Notes: a model not told the origin generated them from the letters alone. 32,978 bases of DNA from Chloroflexota bacterium (GCA_022572805.1 JACZVF010000004.1:1-32978), one strand, 5' to 3'; counted from the first letter of the stretch, positions 1 through 9,271 are shown. Program-made: numbers and translations.

Positions 1-422
1 CAGGCCTCCTTCGAACCGATGGCCACTGCAATGCGATGAAATCTTAGATCCTCAGTTTGAGGTAGTACGATCGGAAATGGCTCTCTGCAGGCTGGGTCCA
101 AGAAAATACGATGCGGAAATTCCTTTATCCACCGCTCCGCCCCGTGTAACTGATCAACAGACTTTGTAATGGTCTTTCTATACCAGCGATTCCAATCCAC
201 CGACAAACGTCCAGTGTCTTTATATTCACACGACTTATCTGAAAACAAGATGACATCGTTGCCGAATATCACCAGAAGATCGCATAATTCTTTACCATGC
301 CCTTTGTCGTCATCGACTCCTCTATTGTTATATAGGTTGGGAAAGCTCCACAGGCTAAGAAACGATTTGGTACACAAATGGGAAAGGTATCGCTCTGAAG
401 GTGTTGTTCCACCGGATGGCAT
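1..422 (-). CDS. Partial conserved protein of unknown function (C-terminus beyond left edge)
   Basis: Manual translation of the minus strand from ATG (complement of 420-422) stays open for about 140 codons to the window edge: MPSGGTTPSERYLSHLCTKSFLSLWSFPNLYNNRGVDDDKGHGKELCDLLVIFGNDVILFSDKSCEYKDTGRLSVDWNRWYRKTITKSVDQLHGAERWIKEFPHRIFLDPACREPFPIVLP... It has no in-window stop, so the ORF track omits it. The CDLLVIFG..VI.FSDKSC and GAERWI..FP.RIFLD blocks look like a conserved family. Confidence 0.72.
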   Translation of the reverse strand, partial: MPSGGTTPSERYLSHLCTKSFLSLWSFPNLYNNRGVDDDKGHGKELCDLLVIFGNDVILFSDKSCEYKDTGRLSVDWNRWYRKTITKSVDQLHGAERWIKEFPHRIFLDPACREPFPIVLPQTEDLRFHRIAVAIGSKEA

Positions 423-597
423 CTCAACGTCCCCAAGATTAAGATATTGTTCCTACCAATGAATTCATTATGCCACAATCTTCCTCATCAAATCAGTAGC
501 GGAAAACACACTTCCGAGGATTGGAAAATAACTTGCCCCAAGTTTCAACGCATCCGCTAAAATAGGCCAACACCACCCTGAACCCATTTAAAACAAA

Positions 598-3195
598 ATG
601 ACGACACCAGCACGCAAACAGTATCTAGATATAAAAAAGGAGCATCAGGACGAGATTCTGATGTTTCGCATGGGGGACTTTTACGAGACCTTCGACGACG
701 ACGCGCGCTTGATTTCCAGGGAGCTGGAGATCGCGCTGACGTCGCGCAGCTCCGGCAAGGGCGGCGAGCGCGTGCCGCTGGCGGGCATACCCTACCACGC
801 GCTGGAGTCTTACCTGGCCCGGCTCATCAAGAAGGGCTACAAGGTGGCCATCTGCGAGCAGACCAGCGACCCGGCCGAGTCCAAGGGCATCGTGGACCGG
901 GAGGTGGTGAGGGTGGTCACGCCGGGCACCGTGTTCGAGGACTCGCTGCTGGACCAGAAGGCCAACAATTTCCTTGCCGCTGCGATCATCGACGGGGAAA
1001 CCGCCGGCCTGGCATACGTGGACATCACCACCAGCGAGTTCGCCACCACGCAACTGCCGCTGTCGCACCTGTCGGTGGAGCTGGCCCGCCTGTCGCCCTC
1101 GGAGCTTCTTGTCCCCGAATCGTCCGAGCCGCCTTTAGTTGAGCAAGCAACTACCGTTACGGAGATCCTGCCCGACGCCTTTCAGGCGGCGTGGGCGCGG
1201 GAGTCGCTGCTGGAGCACTTCGGCGTCGCGTCTCTGGAGGCATTCGGCTGCGAGCGCCTGCCACTGGCCGTCCGGGCCGCCGGCGCTATCGTAGACTACC
1301 TGGCCCGTACCCAGAAGGGCTCGGTGGCGCAGATAACCACGCTTACTACCTACTCAACCTCCGACCACATGGTGCTGGACCCGCAGACTCGCCGCAACCT
1401 GGAGCTTTTCGAAGGCGGGCGCTGGGCGGCTACCGACGCGTCGCTGTTCTCCGTGCTGGACCAGACGAAAACGCCCATGGGAGGCCGCCTGCTGCGCCGT
1501 TGGCTGGGCCAGCCCCTGCTGAGCGTGCCTGAGCTAACTCAGCGGCAGGACGCCGTGTCCTGGTTCCACCGCAGCGCCCTGCGCCGGGAGCGTGTCGTCA
1601 TGCTGCTGGAGGAGGTCTCCGACATCGAGCGGCTCATCAACAAGGTGCGTGGCTTCAACGCGACCCCCCGCGACCTGGTGGGCCTGGCATACAGCCTGGA
1701 GACCGCGCCACGGATTAGAGAGTTGCTTACCGAGGACGAAGACTTAGATAAAACAGAGTGGATAGCTCGAAATCTGAAAGACCTGCCGGAGGTCGTGGAC
1801 CTGATACACAGGGCCATCAACGACGACCCTCCGCCGTCCGTGGGCGACGGCAAGGTGATACGCGAGGGCTTCTCGCCGGACCTGGACGAGGTGCGCGACG
1901 CCTCCCGCAACGCCCAGGGCTTCATCGCGCAGATGGAGCGCAAGGAGCGCGAGCGCACGGGCATCAAGTCGCTAAAGGTGGGCTACAACAAGGTTTTCGG
2001 CTACTACATCGAGATCAGCAAGGCCAACGTGGACCGGGCCCCCGACGACTACGTGCGGCGGCAAACGCTGGTGGGCGGCGAGCGTTACATCACGCCGGAG
2101 ATGAAGGAGTACGAGTCGCTAATCCTTAACGCCCAGGACCACATCAGCGAGCTTGAGAGCGCACTGTTCAAGCAGGTGTGCGCCCAGGTGGCTGCCGAGG
2201 CATCGGAGGTCTTGGAGACGGCCAGGTCCATCGCCCTTGTGGACGCTTTCGCCTCGCTGGCGGAGGTGGCCTCCAAGCAGGGTTACGTGCGCCCGGAGCT
2301 TAACGACGGCGACGCCATCGAGATAAGGCAGGGCCGGCACCCCGTGGTGGAGCGCATGTTGCAGGCCGGGGAGTTCGTGCCCAACGACACCTCACTGTCG
2401 TGCAGCGACCAGCAGCTGGTGATGCTGACAGGCCCCAACATGGCCGGCAAGTCCACGTACATCCGGCAGGTGGCCGTCATAGTGCTGATGGCGCAGATAG
2501 GCAGCTACGTGCCTGCGGAGTCGGCCGGCATCGGCGTCGTGGACCGCATCTTCACCCGCGTGGGCCTGCAGGACGACCTCGCCATGGGCCAGTCCACGTT
2601 CATGGTGGAGATGGTGGAGACGGCGGCCATTCTAAACCACGCCACGCCTCGCTCCCTGATAATCCTGGACGAGATTGGCCGGGGGACCAGCACCTACGAC
2701 GGGCTGGCCATTGCGAGGGCCGTGGCGGAGCACATACACAACCACCCCGGGCTGGGCTGCAGGACGCTGTTCGCCACGCACTACCACGAGCTAACGCAGT
2801 TGGCGGAGACGTTGCCGAGGGTGCGCAACTACAACGTCGCGGTATCCGAAGACAATGGCCACGTGGTATTTCTGAGGCGAATCGTGCCCGGAGGCGCGGA
2901 CAAGAGCTATGGCGTTCACGTGGCCAGGATGGCCGGCATTCCGGGCAGCGTTGTTAATCGGGCGTGGGAGTACTTGAGCTACCTGGAGGCCCAGGGAACC
3001 GGGAAGGTTGGGAGTCGAGCGGGCAAAGGCTCTTCGAGGCGTGGGGAGCCTCATCAGCAGTTGCCGTTAATGCAGATGACCCCCGCGGTTATCGAAGAGT
3101 TGCTGGGTATGGATGTGTCTTCGATCACGCCGCTGGAGGCCATCAACCGTCTTTACGAATTAAAGGAAAAGGCGAAAGCCGATTCCGAAATGTAG
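598..3195 (+). CDS. mutS: DNA mismatch repair protein MutS
   Basis: 865 aa. N-terminal MGDFYETF motif, Walker A TGPNMAGKSTYIRQ, DEIGRGTSTYDGLAIA and ATHYHELTQL motifs. Confidence 0.98.
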   Translation: MTTPARKQYLDIKKEHQDEILMFRMGDFYETFDDDARLISRELEIALTSRSSGKGGERVPLAGIPYHALESYLARLIKKGYKVAICEQTSDPAESKGIVDREVVRVVTPGTVFEDSLLDQKANNFLAAAIIDGETAGLAYVDITTSEFATTQLPLSHLSVELARLSPSELLVPESSEPPLVEQATTVTEILPDAFQAAWARESLLEHFGVASLEAFGCERLPLAVRAAGAIVDYLARTQKGSVAQITTLTTYSTSDHMVLDPQTRRNLELFEGGRWAATDASLFSVLDQTKTPMGGRLLRRWLGQPLLSVPELTQRQDAVSWFHRSALRRERVVMLLEEVSDIERLINKVRGFNATPRDLVGLAYSLETAPRIRELLTEDEDLDKTEWIARNLKDLPEVVDLIHRAINDDPPPSVGDGKVIREGFSPDLDEVRDASRNAQGFIAQMERKERERTGIKSLKVGYNKVFGYYIEISKANVDRAPDDYVRRQTLVGGERYITPEMKEYESLILNAQDHISELESALFKQVCAQVAAEASEVLETARSIALVDAFASLAEVASKQGYVRPELNDGDAIEIRQGRHPVVERMLQAGEFVPNDTSLSCSDQQLVMLTGPNMAGKSTYIRQVAVIVLMAQIGSYVPAESAGIGVVDRIFTRVGLQDDLAMGQSTFMVEMVETAAILNHATPRSLIILDEIGRGTSTYDGLAIARAVAEHIHNHPGLGCRTLFATHYHELTQLAETLPRVRNYNVAVSEDNGHVVFLRRIVPGGADKSYGVHVARMAGIPGSVVNRAWEYLSYLEAQGTGKVGSRAGKGSSRRGEPHQQLPLMQMTPAVIEELLGMDVSSITPLEAINRLYELKEKAKADSEM

Positions 3196-3200
3196 GGATT

Positions 3201-3374
3201 CTAGGCAGTCTTCTCTTTCACATCAACATCCGCGTCGAAGAGGCCTTCCTGTTCTTGCTGTATTGTTGGGTAGCTGACGTACCCGCAGGCGAGGCACAGT
3301 ATGTAGTAGCCGTAGAGGTCCTCCTCCAGTGTCCGGTCTCCCGAACACCTGGGGCATGACTTAAAGAGCACCAT
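3201..3374 (-). CDS. Small zinc-ribbon protein
   Basis: MVLFKSCPRCSGDRTLEEDLYGYYILCLACGYVSYP: CxxC...CxxC zinc ribbon. The internal Met start (3374) is preferred over the ORF-track start at 3512. Confidence 0.6.
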   Translation of the reverse strand: MVLFKSCPRCSGDRTLEEDLYGYYILCLACGYVSYPTIQQEQEGLFDADVDVKEKTA

Positions 3375-3556
3375 GTTAACTCCTGATACAGCTCCCATCT
3401 TTTGGCGCTTGCCCATTTCAGGCATGCCTGGGAGGCATTTAGACGAACTATCGGCGGGAATGTCCCTCGACAGCCGTGTGTTGTTTACCCAAGCAGGGTG
3501 TGGCCCCGCCATTGGCGAAACCGCACCCTACCCGGTTGAGTTCTCAGGTCTTGTCG

Positions 3557-4456
3557 CTACCTGCGGGACCTGCTCGAGCTTGGCCGACTGGAAGAGGCCC
3601 TGCCGTTGGACGATCGGCTGGCGGGCTTACTGGGGCTCTTCTTCGCCGCCGGGGCAGACGCCTTCGGTCGGCTTGCAGCGGCGGGCTTGGGCCGGCTGCC
3701 GGAGTTGGATGCTGATGCCTTGGGCCGGCTGGCTTCAGACGGCGCCGAGGCGGAAGCCACAGGCCTGGGATCGCCGGCGTAAACCTCGTTGGGATGCGTT
3801 CCCCAGTAGTTCTGCAGTCCGGACTTGCTGCCGAGATGCTCCACGACCTGCTCTGCGGGCGCGTTGAGCAGCCAGCGCGATGTAGCCTTGATCTTGGAGA
3901 TGTTTGACAGTATCTTCTGGGTCTCGACTTCCTCGTCGGCCAAGGACCGCATGCTGTCGACGCGGCCGAGAACGCCCTTAATCTCCTTCAGCGCGTGACG
4001 CCGAAGCTCCGTGGTTTCGCGCTTGGCGATGTCGTGGGCGCCTTCGATAATCGACTGGGCCTTCTTCTGGGCCTCGGCTATGATCTGAAGACGCTCGGTA
4101 TCCGCCTGGTCTCGGCGCTCCTTGGCCTCTCGAAGCTCCTCCTCGGCATACTGCCGGTTCTTCTCGGCCTCCATCTTGGCCTTCTTCGTCTCCTGGAGCT
4201 CTAGCTCGGCCTCGGTGCGCATTCGCGCGCAAAGAAGCTGCGTGGTCCGGATGGCCTCCATTTGCGCCTGCTCGCGGGCGGACTCCGCCTGTGCTCTGCG
4301 CGACTTCGCATCCGACAGATCGCTGTCACCAAAGGACTTATACACCATGAGCTGACGCCACAGAGCATCTACCTTCTCCTGCTCGGTCCCGTCATCCAGG
4401 CGTATTGCCTGCAACACTTCAAGGTTATCCTTGAAGCTAACCTGTTCCTCGGGCAT
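3557..4456 (-). CDS. Coiled-coil protein with basic Ser/Lys/Arg/Pro-rich C-terminal tail
   Basis: 299 aa ORF. Central Glu/Lys/Arg/Ala-rich coiled coil (AEAQKKAQSIIEGA), low-complexity tail (RPKASA..SSSRPSSSRSRR). Confidence 0.75.
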   Translation of the reverse strand: MPEEQVSFKDNLEVLQAIRLDDGTEQEKVDALWRQLMVYKSFGDSDLSDAKSRRAQAESAREQAQMEAIRTTQLLCARMRTEAELELQETKKAKMEAEKNRQYAEEELREAKERRDQADTERLQIIAEAQKKAQSIIEGAHDIAKRETTELRRHALKEIKGVLGRVDSMRSLADEEVETQKILSNISKIKATSRWLLNAPAEQVVEHLGSKSGLQNYWGTHPNEVYAGDPRPVASASAPSEASRPKASASNSGSRPKPAAASRPKASAPAAKKSPSKPASRSSNGRASSSRPSSSRSRR

Positions 4457-4691
4457 AAGACTCCTCCTATTTTGGTAGGCGAACTGCGGATTCGCGCTAC
4501 TCTGTTTGACCCGCGTCCCGACCTATTTACAGGCGTGGACCCCTCTATATGATTTGCCTAAAACCCCACAGTCCAATAGAAAGGGGGCCATCAATTACGA
4601 TGGCACAATCAACAATATAACCAGCGACTTGCCTTCCAAAACATGATTTGAGGGGATTTCCAGCAATCGGAATTCAGTCTTGAAGAAAAGC

Positions 4692-4724
4692 AACAGGGAC
4701 AGGTCGGTTTAACCTGTCCCTGTT
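4692..4724 (-). terminator. Strong hairpin, likely intrinsic terminator of the minus-strand response regulator gene
   Basis: Perfect 13-bp stem aacagggacaggt / acctgtccctgtt with 7-nt loop. On the minus strand it is followed by GCTTTTCTT. Confidence 0.75.
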
Positions 4725-4809
4725 ACATGCTTATGTCACACATACGTGTTGCTTGTAAAGGATGGCCTCAATCTACCGGAGGCTTGATGCCTACAAAAAG
4801 CCTTCGACT

Positions 4810-5529
4810 TCAGGGGGAGACGAGAGTCTCCTGCCGAGACTGCCCAGTGGCTTTCAGATACGCCAACACCGCCTGCACACGGGCATGCTGGCCATTCTCC
4901 GGAGAGATACCCAGTTTGCTGAATATGCTGTTAATGTGATGTTCCACTGTGCGGGGCTGAATATAGAGGATGCTCGCTATGGTGGCGTTGGTGCAGGCCT
5001 TGGCCATAAGCGACAGCACCTCCAACTCCCTTCTCGTCAGGTCTTTCAGAGGCGAATTTTCGGATATGCCCTTCTGCTGGGTTAGCTTTTCCACCATGAT
5101 CGGGTCCAGAACCGTACGCCCGGAAGCCACGTCGTGAATGGTGCGGATTAGCTCATCCATGGTTCCCAGGGTGTGCTTGAGTAGGTAGGACTTGCCACTG
5201 GGGTCGTCCTTAAGGAATTCCCGGATGTATTCGGAATCATCGTAGGCCGATAGAAGAATGATGCCAATATCGGGATGGGTCTCCCGGATTTGCTGGGCGG
5301 CGGCTATGCCATTTAGGCCCGGCATCTTGACGTCCATGATAACCACGTTAGGATTGAGCACCGGAATCATTTGGACTGCGCTTTCGCCGTCGCCTAGAAC
5401 GCCCACCAGGTCAACAGTCTCATCACTGTCCAGCAGCATGCCAAATGCTTCACGGATGACCTCCTGGTCATCCACGATGAGCACCTTGATCTTGGATGTG
5501 CCTTTGTTTGTAACCATTACCTGCCCCAT
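4810..5529 (-). CDS. NarL/LuxR-family response regulator
   Basis: N-terminal REC (VLIVDDQEVIREAF, VVIMDVKMPGLNG) and C-terminal LuxR HTH (LTRRELEVLSLMAKACTNATIASILYIQPRTVEHHINSIFSKLG). Confidence 0.93.
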   Translation of the reverse strand: MGQVMVTNKGTSKIKVLIVDDQEVIREAFGMLLDSDETVDLVGVLGDGESAVQMIPVLNPNVVIMDVKMPGLNGIAAAQQIRETHPDIGIILLSAYDDSEYIREFLKDDPSGKSYLLKHTLGTMDELIRTIHDVASGRTVLDPIMVEKLTQQKGISENSPLKDLTRRELEVLSLMAKACTNATIASILYIQPRTVEHHINSIFSKLGISPENGQHARVQAVLAYLKATGQSRQETLVSP

Positions 5530-5714
5530 TTTGAACAGTCATTGAATAGGAAGCGAGATGTGGCGGACCCCAACGCCATCGACATGTCCCTGCTTTTATC
5601 ATGGCCAGACTGCCACGATGTCTAACCTCGAAGACGGACAGAAACCCGGCGCGCCAAATCTGTCGGCTAGTCGCGCGCTGTTACCTGCGACGGCTACCTA
5701 CCCATATAAACCGT

Positions 5715-5766
5715 TCCTAGGTGTAATTACCAACACGCTTTCCTGGGTGTAATTACCAACACGCTT
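5715..5766. repeat. Tandem direct repeat, 2 x 26 bp
   Basis: tcctaggtgtaattaccaacacgctt followed directly by tcctgggtgtaattaccaacacgctt (one mismatch). Each unit contains palindromic GTAATTAC. Confidence 0.9.
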
Positions 5767-6110
5767 AGGATGCAACCCGTAGGTATCCGTATGTAGCTCG
5801 ATGTCCATTATTGGGTAGCCACCCGGTTTCTGCTTTGAGGCAGTAAAGAATAAGCTAACTTTACTGTGGTTTAGTGTCAAGCCAAGAACAGTCCATGAAG
5901 CGGCGGATAGCTAATGTGGTGTGCGGGATCTGGATGGCTGGACGCCCAATCGACCTGGAATCCGAGTAGCGATATAAGAACATCGAAACCCGGGAGCTTG
6001 GTAGACCAGGGATATATCAAGATTGGCAAGTCTGCCTTTTCCATTGCGACATCGTGGAGAGATAGATGTTCAGGGGCTGGGCGGTCAGAAAACACAGGGG
6101 GAGTAGAGCA

Positions 6111-7202
6111 ATGAAAAACCTAGGCAGTGTATTTGACACGACGAATTCTGCAAGTCGGCTGCTCCGCAGGTCGGAGCGCGGCGTCACCGGCCTGGAGACG
6201 GCCATCATACTGATCGCGTTCGTCGTGGTCGCGTCCGTCTTCGCCTTCACCGTTCTGTCAACGGGTATCTTCTCGGCAGAGCGCGGTAAGGAAACGGTGT
6301 ACGCAGCTCTGGAACAGGCCCGCGGCAGCATAGAGCTCAAGGGTTCCGTCATCGCCAACGGCATACCCGACATAACTTTGGACGACGGCGAAGACGTTTG
6401 GGACGACCCAGGCGCGAACCTCGTGCTTTCGTCGGAGACTGTGGACAAGAAAGAGGGACTCGCCAGCAGTGCGATCCTGGTGCAGTCCGCCTTCACCACC
6501 GGCCTGATCGGCTCGGAAGTCATAACTCCCTCGGTCGACTTGACGAAATACGACTCGATCTCCTTGTGGATAAAGTCAGAAGTGGTAACTGCGGCTGGTC
6601 AGTTGCAGCTAATAATCGATGATTCCGCCGGCTGCGGCAGCGCATCGGAGACCATCGACCTGCCTGTGCTGGCAGCCGACACATGGAAGGACGTGACCCT
6701 GGGTATCAACTCGGCCACAACGCGTAACGCTATAGCATGTGTGGGCCTGAACGTGGCGACCGACTTGTCCACAAGCACCGACGTTACCATCCATATCGAC
6801 GACATAGAGGCCCAGGGACAGATCACAAGCCTGATAATACTGGTCGCCAACTCGGTCAAGGGCGAGCCCATCGACCTAACCGAGCCCGCCGACTCCAATA
6901 ACGACGGTATCGCCGACTCCGAGGACAGGCGCCACAAGGTCTTGATTAGCTACAACGACAACTTCCAGCTCAGGAGTGACATGTACTGGACCAAGCAGTT
7001 TGTGGGCGCCGACGACGGCGATGACCTGATGGAAGAGGGCGAGCGGGTTGAGTTGACCATCAGCATGCAAGGTCTGGACCAGTCGACGCCTCTTGGAAAA
7101 AGCACCCAGTTCACCCTGGAGGTGAAGCCCGCATCCGGCAGCGTGCTTGTGATACAGCGCACCACGCCGGACCAGATCAGCACCGTGATGAATCTCAAGT
7201 AG
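6111..7202 (+). CDS. Archaellin-like (archaeal flagellin-type) filament protein
   Basis: Class III signal peptide-like N-terminus RRSERGVTGLETAIILIAFVVVASVFAFTVLSTG; archaellin-like C-terminus STQFTLEVKPASGSVLVIQRTTP. Start at 6111 has upstream GGGGGAG and fits better than the 6066 track start. Confidence 0.9.
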   Translation: MKNLGSVFDTTNSASRLLRRSERGVTGLETAIILIAFVVVASVFAFTVLSTGIFSAERGKETVYAALEQARGSIELKGSVIANGIPDITLDDGEDVWDDPGANLVLSSETVDKKEGLASSAILVQSAFTTGLIGSEVITPSVDLTKYDSISLWIKSEVVTAAGQLQLIIDDSAGCGSASETIDLPVLAADTWKDVTLGINSATTRNAIACVGLNVATDLSTSTDVTIHIDDIEAQGQITSLIILVANSVKGEPIDLTEPADSNNDGIADSEDRRHKVLISYNDNFQLRSDMYWTKQFVGADDGDDLMEEGERVELTISMQGLDQSTPLGKSTQFTLEVKPASGSVLVIQRTTPDQISTVMNLK

Positions 7203-7350
7203 GCAAGCGAATCTGTGTGGGGCGGCCGCCGGGGCAACCCGGAAGGCCGTCCCAGGCCACACGCCGGAACTCATTAGGTAAGAATCAGCGCTCTCCCTGA
7301 AATCACCAGTCCAAGGGCGTGCTGACGCGAGGTCCCCTGAAGGGGTTTCT

Positions 7351-8694
7351 ATGGACATGACCAACCAGACTGGGCATATCGACGAGGAGCTTCAGCTTCT
7401 CAAGACCGAAATCAAGCAGGTCCTGCATAACGTCCAGGAGAACGTCTTTAACGCCCAGGACCCCTTTGGCGACCTGCCCTCCGCCAATGCAACGCAGGAG
7501 TTCGCATCTCTGGCTGAAAGCCAGGGGGCGGACGCCCACGCAGATTTCGTTGCCGGCGCGGGCGGTGGAAACGGACAGGCAATTCCGGATTTTTCACCGG
7601 CCACAGAAGGCCAGCCGCCGAGTTCCGGCACGGCGGAGCGCGATGGAGGAATAGCTCAGGCCTCGCCTGCCGAGCTCTCCGATTTTCTCGCCTCCGACGG
7701 CAATCAGGTTGCTGCGCCTGCGGGACCCGTGAGGCCCGGGCCGGCACAGGAGCCGGACCCAGGGCCGGGCTCAACGGAGGCAGCAGGAGACCTGAATGAG
7801 ACATCCCAGTCACAGGACTCCCCATACCGAGACATGAACGCTGGCAGGTCAACCGCGGAGGCGCCGTCCCAGAGTACGCCTAACTCGGCGTTATCTTCCA
7901 GCCCGGGATTCGAGGTATCCGCAATGGAAACTGCGGATGCTCCCGTCGATACCGTGCAGCAGGTGCATTCAATGTCGGAGCCGCAAATGGCGATAACGCC
8001 TAAAGATCTCGAAATGGACCCACAAGCGTCGATTGACGCGCTATTGGCCCAGCAAACGGCAAATCCGCCGCCTGAGACGGTCCCGGAGCCGCCGATGCAA
8101 GATGCCTCGGTCAATGTGGGACTCGATAACCCCGCTGAGCACGCCGAGGCCGGATTGCACATGAACGGCCTTCCCAACGACGAGGACCCCAACACGGGCA
8201 GTGTGCCTCCTTCGCATACGCCAAAGCCCCTTGATGTCCCGGACGCCGTAGAGGATAACAACCATCAGCCCAAGAGACCTCCGCCGCAGGACACGTTCTC
8301 CAGGGCGGCGCTTACTTACGCCTTGAGCCCTTCACATGGCGGAGGCCACGGCGAACAGAAATCGGGCGACGAGTCCATGGACCTGCTGACTATCGCAGGC
8401 CTGGCCCAATGGGCACACGGAGTCCTTCAACGTTACGGAAAAGAGTACCTGTCGGCAATACTGGAGATATCCCAGCTGACCGGCCGCATTACCAAGGAAA
8501 CTCAGGAAATCATAATGGCCATCGCGCCACTGCTTGAGTCCGTCGCCACCGATAAGGCTATCCCGGCCAAGCAGATCGTTTCCATGTTGTTGCAGCTGGA
8601 CGCCTTCCTGGGAACGGTTTCCGCCAGCGACAGCCGGCTGCTTCCGTTTCTGCTGCAGGATGACATGGAGGTGTTCCCATTAATCCGGCCATAA
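7351..8694 (+). CDS. ArlD/E (FlaD/E)-domain protein with long disordered N-terminal region
   Basis: C-terminal LLTIAGLAQWAHGVLQRYGKEYLSAILEISQLTGRITKETQEIIMAIAPL resembles the archaeal FlaD/E domain; N-terminal region is Pro/Gln/Ser/Glu-rich. Located in the archaellum-like cluster. RBS AAGGGG precedes ATG 7351. Confidence 0.72.
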   Translation: MDMTNQTGHIDEELQLLKTEIKQVLHNVQENVFNAQDPFGDLPSANATQEFASLAESQGADAHADFVAGAGGGNGQAIPDFSPATEGQPPSSGTAERDGGIAQASPAELSDFLASDGNQVAAPAGPVRPGPAQEPDPGPGSTEAAGDLNETSQSQDSPYRDMNAGRSTAEAPSQSTPNSALSSSPGFEVSAMETADAPVDTVQQVHSMSEPQMAITPKDLEMDPQASIDALLAQQTANPPPETVPEPPMQDASVNVGLDNPAEHAEAGLHMNGLPNDEDPNTGSVPPSHTPKPLDVPDAVEDNNHQPKRPPPQDTFSRAALTYALSPSHGGGHGEQKSGDESMDLLTIAGLAQWAHGVLQRYGKEYLSAILEISQLTGRITKETQEIIMAIAPLLESVATDKAIPAKQIVSMLLQLDAFLGTVSASDSRLLPFLLQDDMEVFPLIRP

Positions 8695-8699
8695 GCACA

Positions 8700-9209
8700 A
8701 TGATGCTCACCATAGCCGGAATAGCCAGCCTGGCGGCGGTTTTCAACGCTATTTTCCCCGCGCTGACCAGAAGCTCGGGGGCGATAGTAACCTCCAGCGC
8801 AAAAATCGATGAACGCCTGAGAAGCGATATCGAAATCATACATGCCGTGGGCGAGCTCGACTCCAGCGGTTCGTTTGCCGATTCCAGCCCCACCAACGGC
8901 GTTTTTGAAATTTTCGTCTGGGTAAAGAATGTAGGCGATACTCGGATAACTTCCATCGAAAACACAGATGTGTTCTTTGGGAAGGTCGGTAGTTTTTCCC
9001 GCATACCTCACCTTGTGGAGGTAGAAGCAGGCGTCTACCCCAGATGGAGTCACGATGTGGAAGGAAGCGCCAACGACACCGAACTCAACCCCAGGGATAC
9101 GTTGAAAATAACCATCGACTTCGACACGGTCACACAGAGTCAGGGGAGCTACGACATAAAGGTAACGGTCCCTAACGGTGTCACAGACGAATATTTTTTC
9201 AGCATGTAG
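8700..9209 (+). CDS. ArlG/ArlF-type archaellum protein
   Basis: N-terminal TM segment then beta-rich region with FVWVKNVGDTRI..IENTDVFFGKVG.FSRIP, characteristic of archaeal FlaG/FlaF-type proteins. The true start may be ATT at 8679. Confidence 0.78.
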   Translation: MMLTIAGIASLAAVFNAIFPALTRSSGAIVTSSAKIDERLRSDIEIIHAVGELDSSGSFADSSPTNGVFEIFVWVKNVGDTRITSIENTDVFFGKVGSFSRIPHLVEVEAGVYPRWSHDVEGSANDTELNPRDTLKITIDFDTVTQSQGSYDIKVTVPNGVTDEYFFSM

Positions 9210-9271
9210 GAACGTGGCCGCACAAATCGGCCATGTGGACCCGCCGTTTTGATAGCTAAGGGTTCGCCAAT

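Noticed and set aside
269-478. 69 aa minus-strand ORF and 97 aa plus-strand ORF (169-462)
   Set aside because: The partial minus-strand frame 1-422 has far better protein-like composition and excludes both.
625-3054. Many ORFs antisense to or in other frames of mutS (e.g. 625-1068 -, 1539-1967 -, 2400-2957 +)
   Set aside because: GC-rich shadow ORFs overlapping an unambiguous mutS frame; no domain signal.
5914-6523. ORFs 5914-6114 (+) and 6017-6523 (-) around the archaellin start
   Set aside because: They overlap the archaellin-like gene or its leader and have no domain evidence.
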